Below the pieces are notes generated by a model. The model ran no database searches and was not told the origin of the DNA. It worked only from the letters and a program-made list of their open reading frames with translations. DNA of 64,000 nucleotides, taken from contig CADCXC010000004.1 of the NCBI GenBank assembly GCA_902806595.1, positions 1,178,001-1,242,000 on the forward strand, read 5' to 3'. The number at the start of each line of letters is the position of its first letter. Position 1 is the first letter of the stretch. The translations under genes were made by a program, and so were the position numbers. This stretch comes from Pyrenopolyporus hunteri. Taxonomy: Eukaryota; Ascomycota; Sordariomycetes; Xylariales; Hypoxylaceae. Positions 34,801 to 46,324 of the stretch are shown in pieces.

Positions 34801-37800
34801 GACGCACAGTTGTTTGCGTTGAGCGGTGGTGAGCTTTTACGGCGCCAAACGCTAGTCAGCCTGGGCGATAAGCGCTACGAGTCCGCTAAGAGCGCTACTC
34901 GTCTTATGAAGGCATTGGTACAGACGGATCTCGCTTGTCAACTCTTGACAAATATGGCACAGTACCGACAGTCTGCCATTTATCACCTACCAGAGAATGA
35001 GACACATATCAAATACTTGGCCACCGTAATCGACGACTCGCAGCAAGCCCTCGTTCAATACGTAGAGTTACTGCGAAACAACTTGCCACCTGAGCAGTTC
35101 GACGCGCTCATACCCGGCATCCCACAGCTGATGACGGACTTCGGACTTGACGCCAACCTCGCATTCATGATAGGCCGTGCCAGTCTCCAATATTTCATGA
35201 TGGGTCCTGGTGAAAAGCTTGCAGTAAATACTTCTGAACCAACGGCAGATGCAGATGGTGATATAGTCATTGACACGAAGGCCAATGATCCCGTGGAAGT
35301 GTCTGCTACCGCCCAAGATACCGAAGACCGCATGGCAGTGGATACACCGGATGCGGACGAAGCGAATCCGCGGCAATCACCGCCAACAGCGAACGGCCAG
35401 AAGTCCGATCGTTTCCTGGAGGTGCTTGGCCCCATAGTCAGCGCTATACGACCCCTGGTACCCTCAGAGGTTTGGGACAAGATTAATCCCGAATTCTTTG
35501 TGCTTTTCTGGTCTCTTCAAACGGGTGACCTCGTTGTTCCCATGAACAGCTACGACACCGAGACCAGTCGGGTGGAGAAGCAGTACGCCGAGTTGAAAAG
35601 AGAACGAGGTGACATGAGTAACAAAAAGAAGTCCCTCGATGCCCTTGTCCAACTTAACAAGGATCTCGCTGCCGAAGCCAGTACTTGCCATGAGCGAGTA
35701 AGCAAGACCAAGATATTGCTAATCAAACAAAGTCCACGATGGCTTAGCTCGTCAGCAAAAGCAGATTCAATTTCCGATACCTTCATTGAGGAATGTCTCA
35801 TCCCTCGCATCTTGCTTTCACCAGGCGATGCAGACTTCTGTCACCGAATGATAAAATTCATGCATTCTAGTAGAGTGGCGAATTTCAAACTTGCCAACCT
35901 ATACGATCGATTCTTCGGCGTAAATAGGTTGCGTTTGATGATATTCGGATGTACTGTTCGGGAGGCCGAATTCCTCGGCCGTTTCATCAAGCTTACGTTG
36001 GGGGACCTCGCAAGGTGGCATAAGGACAAGGACACATACACCAAGGAGGCAATTCAGAACGGGAAACTCGGTTTCGCGACGGCCTTTGACGAAAATGGGA
36101 AGCCAACGTCGTTCATGGAACACGACCAGTTCCGCGATCTACTCTGGACATGGCATCGAAACCTAGCCACAGCACTACGGGCTTGCCTCACCGGGACGGA
36201 GTGGATGCATATCAGGAACGCCATCACGGTATTGAAAGCAGGGTTGGAACACTTCCCTGCTGTCGATTTCATGGGTCGACAATTCCTGCAGATACTCGGA
36301 AAGATCGCAGAACGTGAAGCCGCGACGAAGAATGAAGGTGAAGATGGACAAAGTCACAGGGTGGATCTCTCTGTCACTGCGAACACCGCAACTTCTGCCC
36401 TCAAGAAATACTCGCCTAAATGGGTTATGGTTCAGGCCTTCCGATCCAATACTGTAGGTCCTCTACGTTATACTAGATTTATATCCGTGCTAATCCCATC
36501 ACAGAGCGGCGATTCTGCCGAGGATAAGAAATCAGCCGAGCCTAGTAAGGCTCCTCAGTCAGGCCTTCGAGCAAATGCGCCGGAATTCAAGCCCACTCCA
36601 ATGAGGTGAGTTTATTTACTTTTCACGACGCCTAGGTATTATCTAACGCGTTTGCAGCGTGCCCACACGGGTCAAGACGAGTGCCGAAGAAGAAGACGGC
36701 GAGGTTAAGGATGTGAAAACATCCGGTGGTGATTCTACAAAGAAAGAGTCGAACCCTCTACAACCTATACCTCCTAATAGGGATATTGCTCAGAAACCGG
36801 CGACCACTCTTCAGAAGCCAGAATCGAGGTCACTTCCTAACCGATCCTCAACTCCGAGGTCCGTACCATCTGCGCCACCTGCCTCGGCGTCTAGCGGTCA
36901 GAGGGCAGAGCCATCCCGTCCATCAACCCTAGCCCCTGCACCTGGACTGCCCAGCAGGCCGGAAGTTCCCTTTCCCGCGCACTTCACACACGACAAATTT
37001 GGACAGATCACGACCTCTGCCCATCCTCGCGACCATAGGGAGAACAGAGACCCCAGAGAAGTACGGGGCCCCAGAGATCCTAGAGAACTGCGCGATTCTA
37101 GAGAGTTGAGGGATCCAAGAGACCAGAGGCCATTCAGACCCCCGGAAGATCCGCGTTCGGCCCGGGCCCGAGACCAGCAAACTACGGACCGTCGTATTCC
37201 CGAAAGTATACCCAGAGAACCCCCGAGGTCCGAAAGAGACCGCCCTCCGCACCGAGCAGAGCCCGCTCGACGAAATGAACCAAATCCGTCTGATCGGGAT
37301 GGTCGCGGTCCGCGTGACCGTTCCTTACCTTCAGGAGGTGCCAGCCGCGGGCCCGATGCAAACAGAACGCAACGCGACAGCGTAGCAACCACGAAACCTA
37401 TGCCACCACCCCCACAGCCAGAGTTGCAGGGCCCAACGGTAAACCCAGAACGCGCACGTCTCATCAATGCAGACCGCCCCGATGATCGATCGAATATGTT
37501 AAATCCAGCTCGTGCAGCCTTGATTAACGAAGGTAGACCCCCTAGTCGTCAAGGCAGGGAGGAGAGCCGCGATCGCAACAGTACCCGCACAGTATCTCCT
37601 CGTCGAAGCGACCGTCCCGACGCTCGGCCCGGCGACTCGTCTCGCGAAGATCGGCCCGGTCGACCTCATCGTATGGATCACCTCCCTCGGGATCATTGGA
37701 ATGAACCGTTGCCCGCTACCGGACCGAAGGGAAACAGGGCAGCCGACCTCGACGTCGACCGAGGCGTCTCTGAGAGATCTCGCGATCCTATCACGTATCA

Positions 37801-39211
37801 AGGTCCGCCACCCCTCACATCTAGGGGTGAATCAGAGCATGGTCGACTGAATAATCAAGATCCAGAATACGGCCGGCTAAGCTCAATCCCATCTATTGGT
37901 GACGCGGCCAATCCTCCCGACGGACCACGCGGCCGCGGCCGTAATTCGGTTCGCGGCCCAGCAAACAACCCACCAGGACGGTTCCCGGGCAATGAGCCAC
38001 ACCGACCTCCGTCGCCGGACAGACATCACCCTCCTACTGGCCCTGCGTCGTCTAGGCCACGGCGAGGTCAGCCTGGAGGGCAGTACGGCCACGGAAACGG
38101 CCCGGCTAGCTCCCCAACGACCAATAACGCATCGGCGGCGGGAATACATCCGGAGAGACTTAGACATCTGAACCCGGGCAATTCTGTTGGACCAGCACCA
38201 TCTCCCCAGCCATCATACCCGCCTCCAGCTCCTAGCCCGGCTTCCGTGCATCCCGATCGAATGGGACAAATTGCAGCATCGCCATCCGGATCCCACCAAG
38301 GCAACCGCTCAGCTTTACCCCCCCTACAGACTCCTGACAGACCCCCAATCACTGGAGCCTCAAACCATCGCCAGCAATCCGGAGGTCATCAGATGCCTTC
38401 CGGTCTTGATGCTACTAACCTTATGACTGCACCCACGGGCCCCTCTGGCGCTAATGACCGCACTAGGTCCGGTGGTGGTGGTGGTAGTGGTGGTGGTGGC
38501 GGCGGCAGCGGCGGTGGCGGTAGCAGAAGACAATTATCGGGTATTAATACCATTCTCCAGGGAGTAAGTCCCACCATGCGTACGAGAGGCTCTCGAACCA
38601 ATCTAGCCGGCTCCGATGCCCAGGTGCTTACAGGTGCATCACCTGTCTCGACACCGGTCCACGAGCGACCGGACCCCAATATACTATTAGGCGAACGCAA
38701 TATAAACGGAGGGGAACGCCCCGGGCGAGGTGACCACGATCGGGGACGAAGGGACCATAGTAACGCCGATCGATCATTACGCTCTTCGCGCCGAAGTAGC
38801 CGAGATCGCAGCCAAGAAAGGGACCAGCGGCCAAAGGAACACCGCGATTACCGAGACCGCAAGTCTAACACCGGACCACCTGGGCATGGGAGAGAGAGCG
38901 AGATGGAGCCGCCACGTAGGTCCAACCGGGAACCCGCAGGCGTCGGAAGAGAATTGCTGCCTAGTAATGGCAGGGGTGATTTGATGGGTAACCCTCGTGA
39001 CGGACCGCGAGAATCGCGTCACCGTGGAGATGGTGGTAGACAACATGAAGACTACGGGCGCGGTCGAGGCGGTGGTGGCACTGGTGGCGGAGGCGGTGGT
39101 GGACCGCGTGGAGGTGACGAACGTCGGGATTCAAGGGGAGGCGACGACCGAGGCCGCAAGCGCCGAAGCGATGATTTCGGAGGACCCACCGAGAAGAGGC
39201 AGAGACGTTAG
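31864..39211 (+). CDS. THO2: THO complex subunit 2 (Tho2, TREX)
   Basis: Scaffold of the THO/TREX complex, which couples transcription to mRNP assembly and export and limits R-loops. The proposed exons 31864-36453, 36505-36605 and 36658-39211 code for 2414 residues; retaining the 51-nt candidate intron would give 2431. The N-terminal 110 residues are Pro/Ser/Gln-rich. The helical THO2 body follows, with the conserved C-terminal segment FFGVNRLRLMIFGCTVREAE and DLLWTWHRNLATALRACLTG near residues 1345-1440. The remaining about 850 residues are disordered and charged: Pro-rich, then many Arg-Asp/Arg-Glu repeats, a Gly-rich run (38469-38525) and RRSDDFGGPTEKRQRR at the end, typical of nucleic-acid-binding tails. 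The 52-nt last intron (GTGAGT..TTGCAG) is certain from the frame change. Confidence 0.92.
38466..38527 (+). repeat. Gly-coding GGT/GGC repeat in THO2
   Basis: Runs of GGT and GGC codons, interrupted by AGT/AGC, code for a Gly/Ser-rich linker in the disordered THO2 tail. Length is likely variable between isolates. Confidence 0.85.
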
Positions 39212-41042
39212 GGCCGGCGTCGGGAAGACCATACTCTGCCGAACTATGATGTGAGGTTACCTCGATGAAGTTCATTTCCTTTTTGCTTTCGACCATGTAT
39301 TATGGAACCGGCTCAGGATTGTAGCAACGAGCACATAATCGAAAACGATGGCAGAGACAACAGTGGCAGTCATTGATTACTACATCACTTTCATAGCATT
39401 CGTCTTTCAGCGGTGTCAAAGGCGAAGGACACGGGAACACTCTACTAGCACTTACAAAAAAACAAAAAAAAACGGCTACGCTAGCATTGCTACTTAATTA
39501 TCACACGAGTTTTGAAGGGACGGACGTCCTCCACAGCAGATCAGAGGCGAATCAAGCAAGCCAAAGCCCAGAAAAGGGGAAGGCCAAGAACAATTTTAAT
39601 TCAGAATTTCCGTTTCTTTCTCCTTTTTTCTACATTTTTTTCAGTCGCCTTCCGGAATTATGAGATACCATATCAGGACGTCCCAGCGACGCTACCTGTT
39701 GTACAACAAAAGCGAACCAGGCAAAAGACTTAATCGCGCATTTACCAATTATGATACCCCCCCGGTCCCTTCACAGCCACCTACTTACGTATCCCGTCTT
39801 CCGTACACCGTCGGATCATTTGACATACGGGAATACGGACACGCGGACAGATAGGTACCTACCTACCTAGTCATGCATACACACGCGCATACCCCCTACA
39901 CATAGACTCAGACTTGTTAAGCGGCGTTCTCGAGAAAGGAAAAAAAAGAAGAAGAAAATAAGGGATAAGGAAATGAAATCGATTGTAGAGTATTAAACGA
40001 CCCAAGGAACGAGAGACTAGAGCTTTTTTTTTCCTCCTCTCTTCTATTGCATTTGCAACTTACCTAGGTACGATAGTTGGACTTTGGAAGTCGAGAGGGA
40101 GGAGAAGGGGAAGGGTATCGAATCCCCCTCTCTAATGACGTGGAGCGAGGAGAGGAAGTGTGTACCACTTATGTGGCGGGTTAGGTATCTGACCTTAAGT
40201 ACCTACCTATGTGTGTACGACGTCGCGGGCTACAAACATAAGCAAGCAAGCATGCATGATCCAGATCAGTCCCCGACTGCCTGACTAGCTTACCTATGGA
40301 TGGATTCGTAGGAGTCACCTCGCATTTTTTTCCACTTGCGTACGCATATGTAGAAGCACGTAGAACACGCAAGGCATTCATAGCCAGCCAGGTCATGGGT
40401 AATAGCCTTTTTGTACGTTGGGCTTAGATAATCTCACACACCACGGAGCCAATATGATCCAGATCTGAAAATTACCTATGTTTACCTAGGTAGGCAGTCT
40501 AAGACGCCACCGTCACATGGTCTTACTAATATATACAACCTAAACGCGCGAGAAAGTGAAAACAAAATCAAGGGTGAACTATCATTTCATTACACAATCG
40601 CAGACGCAAAGGTATCTGGTATCTATCTATCTTTATGGCCTGCCTGCCTGCCTATTCAAGGCCACCTTGCCGTGCCCTACTTAGCCGTGCCATGCCATGC
40701 TCTGGATATAGCAGCCAGCCAGCCAAGCATGCTATCCAGGCCCTAGGCAAATAAATGGGGAGGATGTTCAAATACACGTAGTATAGGTCTAGCCGGTCCG
40801 ATAGAAAACAACGACAAAAAAAGAAGGGGGGGCGAAACATATTCATCAAGTCTCGTCTGGTCCAAAAACAGACCAGTTAGTTAGAACGCCTTGCATCAAT
40901 CAAACCCGCCTTTCGAAAAGATGCCAGAACGCCGAAGATGCGCCCATATGTTTTCAAGGTAAGCCCCGCAACCCGAATATGCACCGTAGAGAGAACACAA
41001 ACAAGATTATATTGCGTCGTGGCAGCTCTCAAGAGAGCCACA
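39212..41042. other. Convergent 1.8 kb spacer, THO2 / DUF300 gene
   Basis: Between two stop codons. It contains A-runs (39455-39475, 39940-39955), T-runs (40025), TACCTAGGTA-family blocks at about 39853-39871, 40062-40075, 40198-40212 and 40470-40495, and short CTAT and GCCT tandem runs at 40620-40655. No gene was seen; 3' UTRs are expected. Confidence 0.5.
39853..39871. repeat. TACCTAGGTA-family block
   Basis: TAGGTACCTACCTACCTAG, about 640 bp after the THO2 stop. It combines the GGTACC palindrome with a tandem CTAC run. Confidence 0.65.
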
Positions 41043-42894
41043 TCACATAGCACTGCCCGGCGGAGCTCGATCGCCCCATAGAGCGTTTCCTACACGGACT
41101 TGTGTTGAAGTTCGTTTCGGGTTTGGTCTGGCTCCACCTTGTGGCTCATTCCAGCCTGCTGTACTGCCCCCTTGAATGCCGTACGCCTCGTTGGGATCGT
41201 ATTCGTACCTCGCCCTTGCAGCTCCCAGATCGCCTCTAGCGTCGTCGTAGGGCATGTAGGACCCCGGAGGGGTAGGGTAGTCAAAAAATTGTGCCGGAGC
41301 TGGTTCCGAGTAAGAGTCGGAATGAGATCTCAAGGGATCGGCCGGGTTCGGCTGCGCATGTGTGATCAATCCGGCACTCTCGTCCTCGGGAATCCGACCG
41401 ACAGGTGCCTTGGGAATCCCGAACGTACTCCGGCGGAATTCATTGGCAATCGGTAGGTGATCAGTACTCTTCCCAACAGGACGGCCTGCGCCGTACGGCT
41501 TCATGGGATAGCTAGTATCTATATTTCCGTGCTTGGCCTGGTAGCTGGGGTCTTCGCGGCGGTGCTTAACCCCCACAAATAACCACCTCATACCGCGGCC
41601 GAAGGCTTTAACGATATCCCACGGGTTGAGCGCATCCACAAATGCCTTCAAGCCCATAAAGCCGCCCTGCTTAGGTCCATGTTCATTTTCGCGAAACGGC
41701 GATCCCAGGGACGGGTCGGGGACGGGGTAGAAGGTGGTTTTAGCGTTTTCTTTATACGGCGCATAAGGAAACGCCCAAAGATGTAGTATGGCGAATATGG
41801 CCATCTCCACGCAAAGCATCAAACTAGGAATGCCAACCTTCAAGTCGGGATAGGCGAGGATGGCGTTCGGATTCACAATATGGAGAGTAGAGGTTCCGAG
41901 AGAGATGGCGATCGTTTGCCAGAAGGACAGGAAGATAACCAGCTTAATGGCCAAAACCTTTAGGAATGGTTTATGCTCGCCTAGCGGTTCCTTCAACTGA
42001 ACGTAGAACTGGATCAGACAGTACATAGCAATGGTAACTGCTATACACTCGATCGCAATGACCTATAACGATGTGTGAGCAACGCCATCTCCTTTTGCGA
42101 CGCAGTAATACGTACCCAAATATGAGCGAAAACGGGACTATTGGAACTCTCGCAATATCGCTCAAAATACTGCGTCACGACCGCGGTGATGGTCATGGCG
42201 ACTCGGATGAAACAGTAATGGTAAATTCCGATCCATATTATGTTAAACCACGTCAAGCCGCTCTTAGGAGTTCTCCAAGGCCCCTTTTCACCGCCACAGC
42301 ACTTGGCGAACCAGTCCACCGGCCATACCCATGGCTTTATGGGGTGCAGATTTCGGAAGAAATCCTTTTGTTCGTGCAAGTCGGGAGCCACATAGTGGCA
42401 CAAGAGGGCGAAGAAGGAAGCGATGGCAAAAGCTTCATAACAGTCGCTAAGAACCTGGAAGTAAACGGCGTGCCAGTAATACCATATGCATAGAAAAGCC
42501 GAGGTGGCATATATCGGGATCATGAAGACAATGCGAATAATACTAGACGAAGTCAGTAAGCAAAGCCCATACGCTGTCGACACAGTCAGATAGACATACT
42601 GTCGCTGCTCACGAGGCTTGGTGTAGTTCAAGGCATGCTGCCACATCAGGTAGAAACTCGCTAGATAGGCGAGAACGGTGGCAGCGCCGGCGATGATGAG
42701 GGCGAGTTGATGGAAGGTCAGTGGGCCCACGATCCTCTCCTCGGATCCGACTATTAACAACCCATGTCAGCATTGCATCTTGCTTATATCTTGGCGCCTC
42801 AGATCTAGGCCCGCGGGGAGGACGGGTGACCGAATAAGAAGTCTCAGCACATACTCCTCATCTCCTCCAAAGTCGAATTACACGTCAAATTCAT
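41043..42894 (-). CDS. DUF300 / TMEM184-family seven-span membrane protein
   Basis: Organic solute transporter alpha-like (DUF300) protein of unknown substrate, known in fungi from vacuolar and signalling contexts. Four exons (42855-42894, 42600-42750, 42116-42542, 41043-42062) give 545 residues; introns are 104, 57 and 53 nt. The 40-nt first exon gives CNSTLEEMR, which joins to IGSEERIVGPLTFHQL. Splicing the 57-nt intron yields YTKPREQRHIIRIVFMIPIY, matching the family's EQRxIxRIxFMxPIY core. Other marks: SDCYEAFAIASFFALLCHY, GLTWFNIIWIGIYHYCFIR and YCLIQFYVQLKEPL. Seven hydrophobic spans precede a roughly 215-residue cytosolic tail rich in Pro, Asp and Tyr. The reading frame stays open through the 57-nt intron, so an ORF-only reading would add 19 foreign residues. 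Confidence 0.9.
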
Positions 42895-44256
42895 CGCGAC
42901 GGCTCCAGTTTGGTCATTAGTAGGGGTGTGGCGTGTTGCAAATGCCGGGTTCGGGTCGCTATTCGTTCCGGCTTCTGGGAAATCTTACTCTCGGTCAACA
43001 TCAAATCGATTCGAGGCAGTGCGTTACGGGTAATATATTGTTAGGAGGTGTCATGAGAAGGAGAAGGAGTCGGCGATTATGTGTGTCGTCGCGGTAAAAG
43101 CGGGTAAAGGAGTAGACGGGAGAAAATTTTGGCTGTTGCGTTGGCCGTTTGCTTGAGAGCTTGTCGCGTCCGGCCGGCGGGTAAGATGGATTATGTTCTG
43201 AGGGCGCTTGCAGGGCGCGGGATTTGGAAGGGGTTCTAGTTAGAATTACTGTACAGGACTTTAAAAAATCGAAAAGGCGAACGAGAGTCTGCGGGTTGGT
43301 CCTATTGGATAGGTACCTAGGCATCAAAGAAAGAAAAGGGAAAAAAAGGCGATGCTCAGCCCCGTTTTGTTACAACATGTAGAAGGTAAGTAAGGGTTAG
43401 GCAGGACGGGGGGGTGGGAGGTTCTTTGGTCTGGGACCTTGTGAAGGTTTTGGAAATTAACCACCACCCGCAGTCCGGGCAGCGGGCAGTAAAGAGAGGT
43501 ACGTACCCTTTTGGGATAGAACTGAAAACGGGAAACGGCACGCGCCAAGGCGTCGCGTACCCCACTAACGGGTACCTAAGGTATCACCAAATGTAAAATG
43601 ACCCGTTAATTATTAGATAATCGAGCCGTTTGGGCAGTGAAGAGCTGCCAGTACCTACATGTACATAGATACTACTTGCAATTATGTGCGTAGTGCATGC
43701 AACTCCTGATTGGTTGAGATACCCAAGTTCAATTGCACGGGCCACGTCGAAGCCTCCTTTTCAAACAACCCTCAGACTACCTACATAGTAGATCATTAGG
43801 TAGTTTCTCACAAAGTATATCATCTAATACCTTATCTCAACGAGAGGATCACCTAGGTAAACATAATTTCAGCTTGGTGTTGTACCTTATCTTTTGGCTC
43901 GTTGGGTTGTGGTGTTCTAGGTGGACGTTATAAGTGTTCTAAATAGGGGTAGTGTCACGTGATACCCATTACGATCAACACCCTCCCAAGTGTCAGATAT
44001 GCAGTCAACATCGTCACTAGGTACCGTAAACACCATGACATCTTACAGTCTCTTCTTACAAAATCTAGATCTCTATAGACCTCATATATACCAAATATAC
44101 AATCTCATCCGAGTTTAGCTATACGAGGTCAGCCCACATATTATCTAGAAATATAAAATCAGGCCCATATCTCGATGTGGAACTTGAAAACTTTCTGTAG
44201 ACGCCAGACAAGATCCATTAGAATAATCTCCAGTAATTCAGATTAATAATCTCAAC
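42895..44256. promoter_or_regulatory. Divergent spacer, DUF300 gene / GLEYA gene
   Basis: About 1.36 kb between two starts. Blocks of the TACCTAGGTA family at about 43309-43322, 43570-43582 and 43851-43862. A G-rich run (43405-43420) and a pyrimidine/purine boundary near 43330 are visible. The last 200 bp before the GLEYA start are AT-rich. No gene was seen. Confidence 0.45.
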
Positions 44257-45390
44257 ATGAAGTCTACTTCAATCCTCAGCCAGCTGGTTCTCCTAGCACC
44301 AGGAGCCCTAGTTCTCGCCTCTCCAGCCCTCCATCCACTTCGGTCTGAGGCGGGAAGTTTAGAATGCCTCCTTGTCAAGGCAGTTGTCGACGCCCTTGAG
44401 GGTATCGCAACAGCAACGCCCTTCTGCTCCTCGTTTCTACATATCCCAACCGTCATCAGCACAGCGACGACTACCACTTCGATCCCCACGACCACGGTGA
44501 CCACTACCAGTTCGGGTACCGCCACCGTCACAGCCGATACGGTCACCATAACCAAATGCGGTCCCCCGGGACTAAAGCAGGACCGAGCGGTAGCAACGCC
44601 AGAGGCCGTTGCCATCGACATCCCCGACGTCCTGACCCGATTTGCAAGCGCCCAGATCTCAACGGCCTGCAGCTGCCTCTCCATCCCTACCCCCACCTCG
44701 ACCTACACCTCGATCCAAACCTCAGTCCCAGTCATCACCCAGGTCACCACCGTCCCTAGCACCACGGTCACGGTCACTCCCACCACCGTCGTCACTATGA
44801 CCGCCTCCGTCTGCCCCATCCCCGCGCCCTGCTCGAACCAGGGCGTCCAATGGGCCGAGTACCCCAACGAGCAGGGCTTCAACGACGGGCAGAACTACCG
44901 GAAATTCGAATCCTCCGTCTACGAGGCGCAGACGCCGTCCAACGCCGGCGCGACGTCCGACATCGGCGGCTTCAAGCCCGGCGACGTGTACGGCCTCGGG
45001 CCCGACAAGATCCCGACGGAGTACTTCGTGCTGAGCCACCGGGGGTACTTCTACGCGCCCGTCGCGGGCACGTACGTGCTCAGCGTGACGCTGGCCGACG
45101 ACATCGCGCTCGCGTGGGTCGGCGCGCCGCCGCACACCGGCTGGGCCCGCGCCACCGCGGACCTCGTCGTCGTCGCCCCCTACACCGGCCGCATGACCTT
45201 CACCGCCGTCCAGGGCGAGTACGTCCCGCTACACATCATGTACGCCGAGGCCCAGGGCCCCTTGGGCCTGGGTATCGAGATCACGGGGCCGAACGACAAG
45301 GTCTTGGTCCAGTCCGGCACCGACTCGCCGTACTTGGTGCAGTTCTCCTGCGACGGCACTACTGCGCCGCCGCCCCTGGCTTTGCCGTAG
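44257..45390 (+). CDS. Secreted GLEYA/PA14-like adhesin-type protein
   Basis: Probable secreted lectin-like surface protein. It is a single exon of 377 residues. A signal peptide covers about residues 1-22 (LSQLVLLAPGALVLAS). A Cys-containing stretch (CLLVKAVVDAL, then ATPFCSSFL) and two Thr/Val-rich, O-glycosylation-prone stalks follow, separated by CSCLSIP. The GLEYA-like beta-sandwich occupies about residues 200-365, with EYFVLSHRGYFYAP, GTYVLSVTLADDIALAWVGA, TGWARATADL and GEYVPLHIMYAEAQGPLGL. No C-terminal hydrophobic GPI signal is present, so wall attachment, if any, is by another route. From about 44820 to 45340 the codons end almost only in C or G, unlike the N-terminal stalk. Confidence 0.87.
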   Translation: MKSTSILSQLVLLAPGALVLASPALHPLRSEAGSLECLLVKAVVDALEGIATATPFCSSFLHIPTVISTATTTTSIPTTTVTTTSSGTATVTADTVTITKCGPPGLKQDRAVATPEAVAIDIPDVLTRFASAQISTACSCLSIPTPTSTYTSIQTSVPVITQVTTVPSTTVTVTPTTVVTMTASVCPIPAPCSNQGVQWAEYPNEQGFNDGQNYRKFESSVYEAQTPSNAGATSDIGGFKPGDVYGLGPDKIPTEYFVLSHRGYFYAPVAGTYVLSVTLADDIALAWVGAPPHTGWARATADLVVVAPYTGRMTFTAVQGEYVPLHIMYAEAQGPLGLGIEITGPNDKVLVQSGTDSPYLVQFSCDGTTAPPPLALP

Positions 45391-46324
45391 TCGACGTCGT
45401 ATTGGATTGTCTTATGATTAGTATTGAGCGGCTTGGAAACACGTATAACTCCCTCCTACATGGGTGCCATGTATTGAGGAGTGGTTTTTCTTACCTTTGA
45501 TGCTCGCTCTTTTATACCTGTCTTATGGACAGGGTATTCTTACATACTTGTCTTTCACCCACTCTTCTATGTCCGTCTTAGAGTTAGTTTTAGGATACAT
45601 TAGGTAGCTTGGTAGTCAAAGGGATATGACATAGCATGGAATGATAATTGCATATTACCCACCTTTGCTTCCATTTACTCTAGAAACACACCTGAGAAAA
45701 GGATATAGATCATCGTGGCGCTGACGGAGCCTGGCAATGTACACCGGTGGGATAGGTCCTTTAAGCCCCAGTACCCCTTCGAAGGGAAGTAGCCTAGTGA
45801 ATAGCTGCGTATCAGTCCTTTATCACACATGTTATACCTACTTAAACACCTAGGTAGGCTCTTTTTTTTTGGTGCTCAATCCATTAATGCTATGGAGAGT
45901 CTCATCGAATATGCTAGGTCGGTGCGAATTACATCAAAGCGCAAGCTCATTATGCCGCGATCATAACTGCAAGTAGCTCCTTGGGTGCTCATCGTGATGG
46001 CACTCGCAAGGGCAATTAATAGAAAAGAAAAACATCGACCTCGTCTGCAAATCCGGTATGCCGGGTAGCCGTCGCCAGCAGAGCAATCAAGCCCAGCCCA
46101 TTTTGCGCCTCGTCCCTATTGCACCTTACTCCTGTTTTGCCATGCTCCCGTTACGCCTTGCTCCCGTTACGCCTTGCTCCTGTTATGCTTTTTCCTTTAC
46201 GCCTCACTCATCAAGCCTCCCCTATCATGTCTCCCTTTTCCTCCTAGACCCTCGAAATCAGAAAGGCTCAACTCGAAAATTCAGACCACGTCGTCTCGGA
46301 AATACACCCGTGGATATCGGGTTG
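45391..46324. other. Convergent spacer with a 16-bp minisatellite
   Basis: About 930 bp between two stop codons. It holds a TACCTAGGTA-family block (CACCTAGGTAGG at about 45849), a T-run (45864-45871) and a tandem array at 46124-46188. No gene was seen. Confidence 0.55.
46124..46188. repeat. 16-bp minisatellite, about four copies
   Basis: Head-to-tail units of 16 bp with consensus CTTGCTCCCGTTACGC: one divergent copy ending at 46140, then 46141-46156, 46157-46172 and 46173-46188. Differences between copies are mainly C to T, including both CpG positions of the unit in the last copy. Confidence 0.8.
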
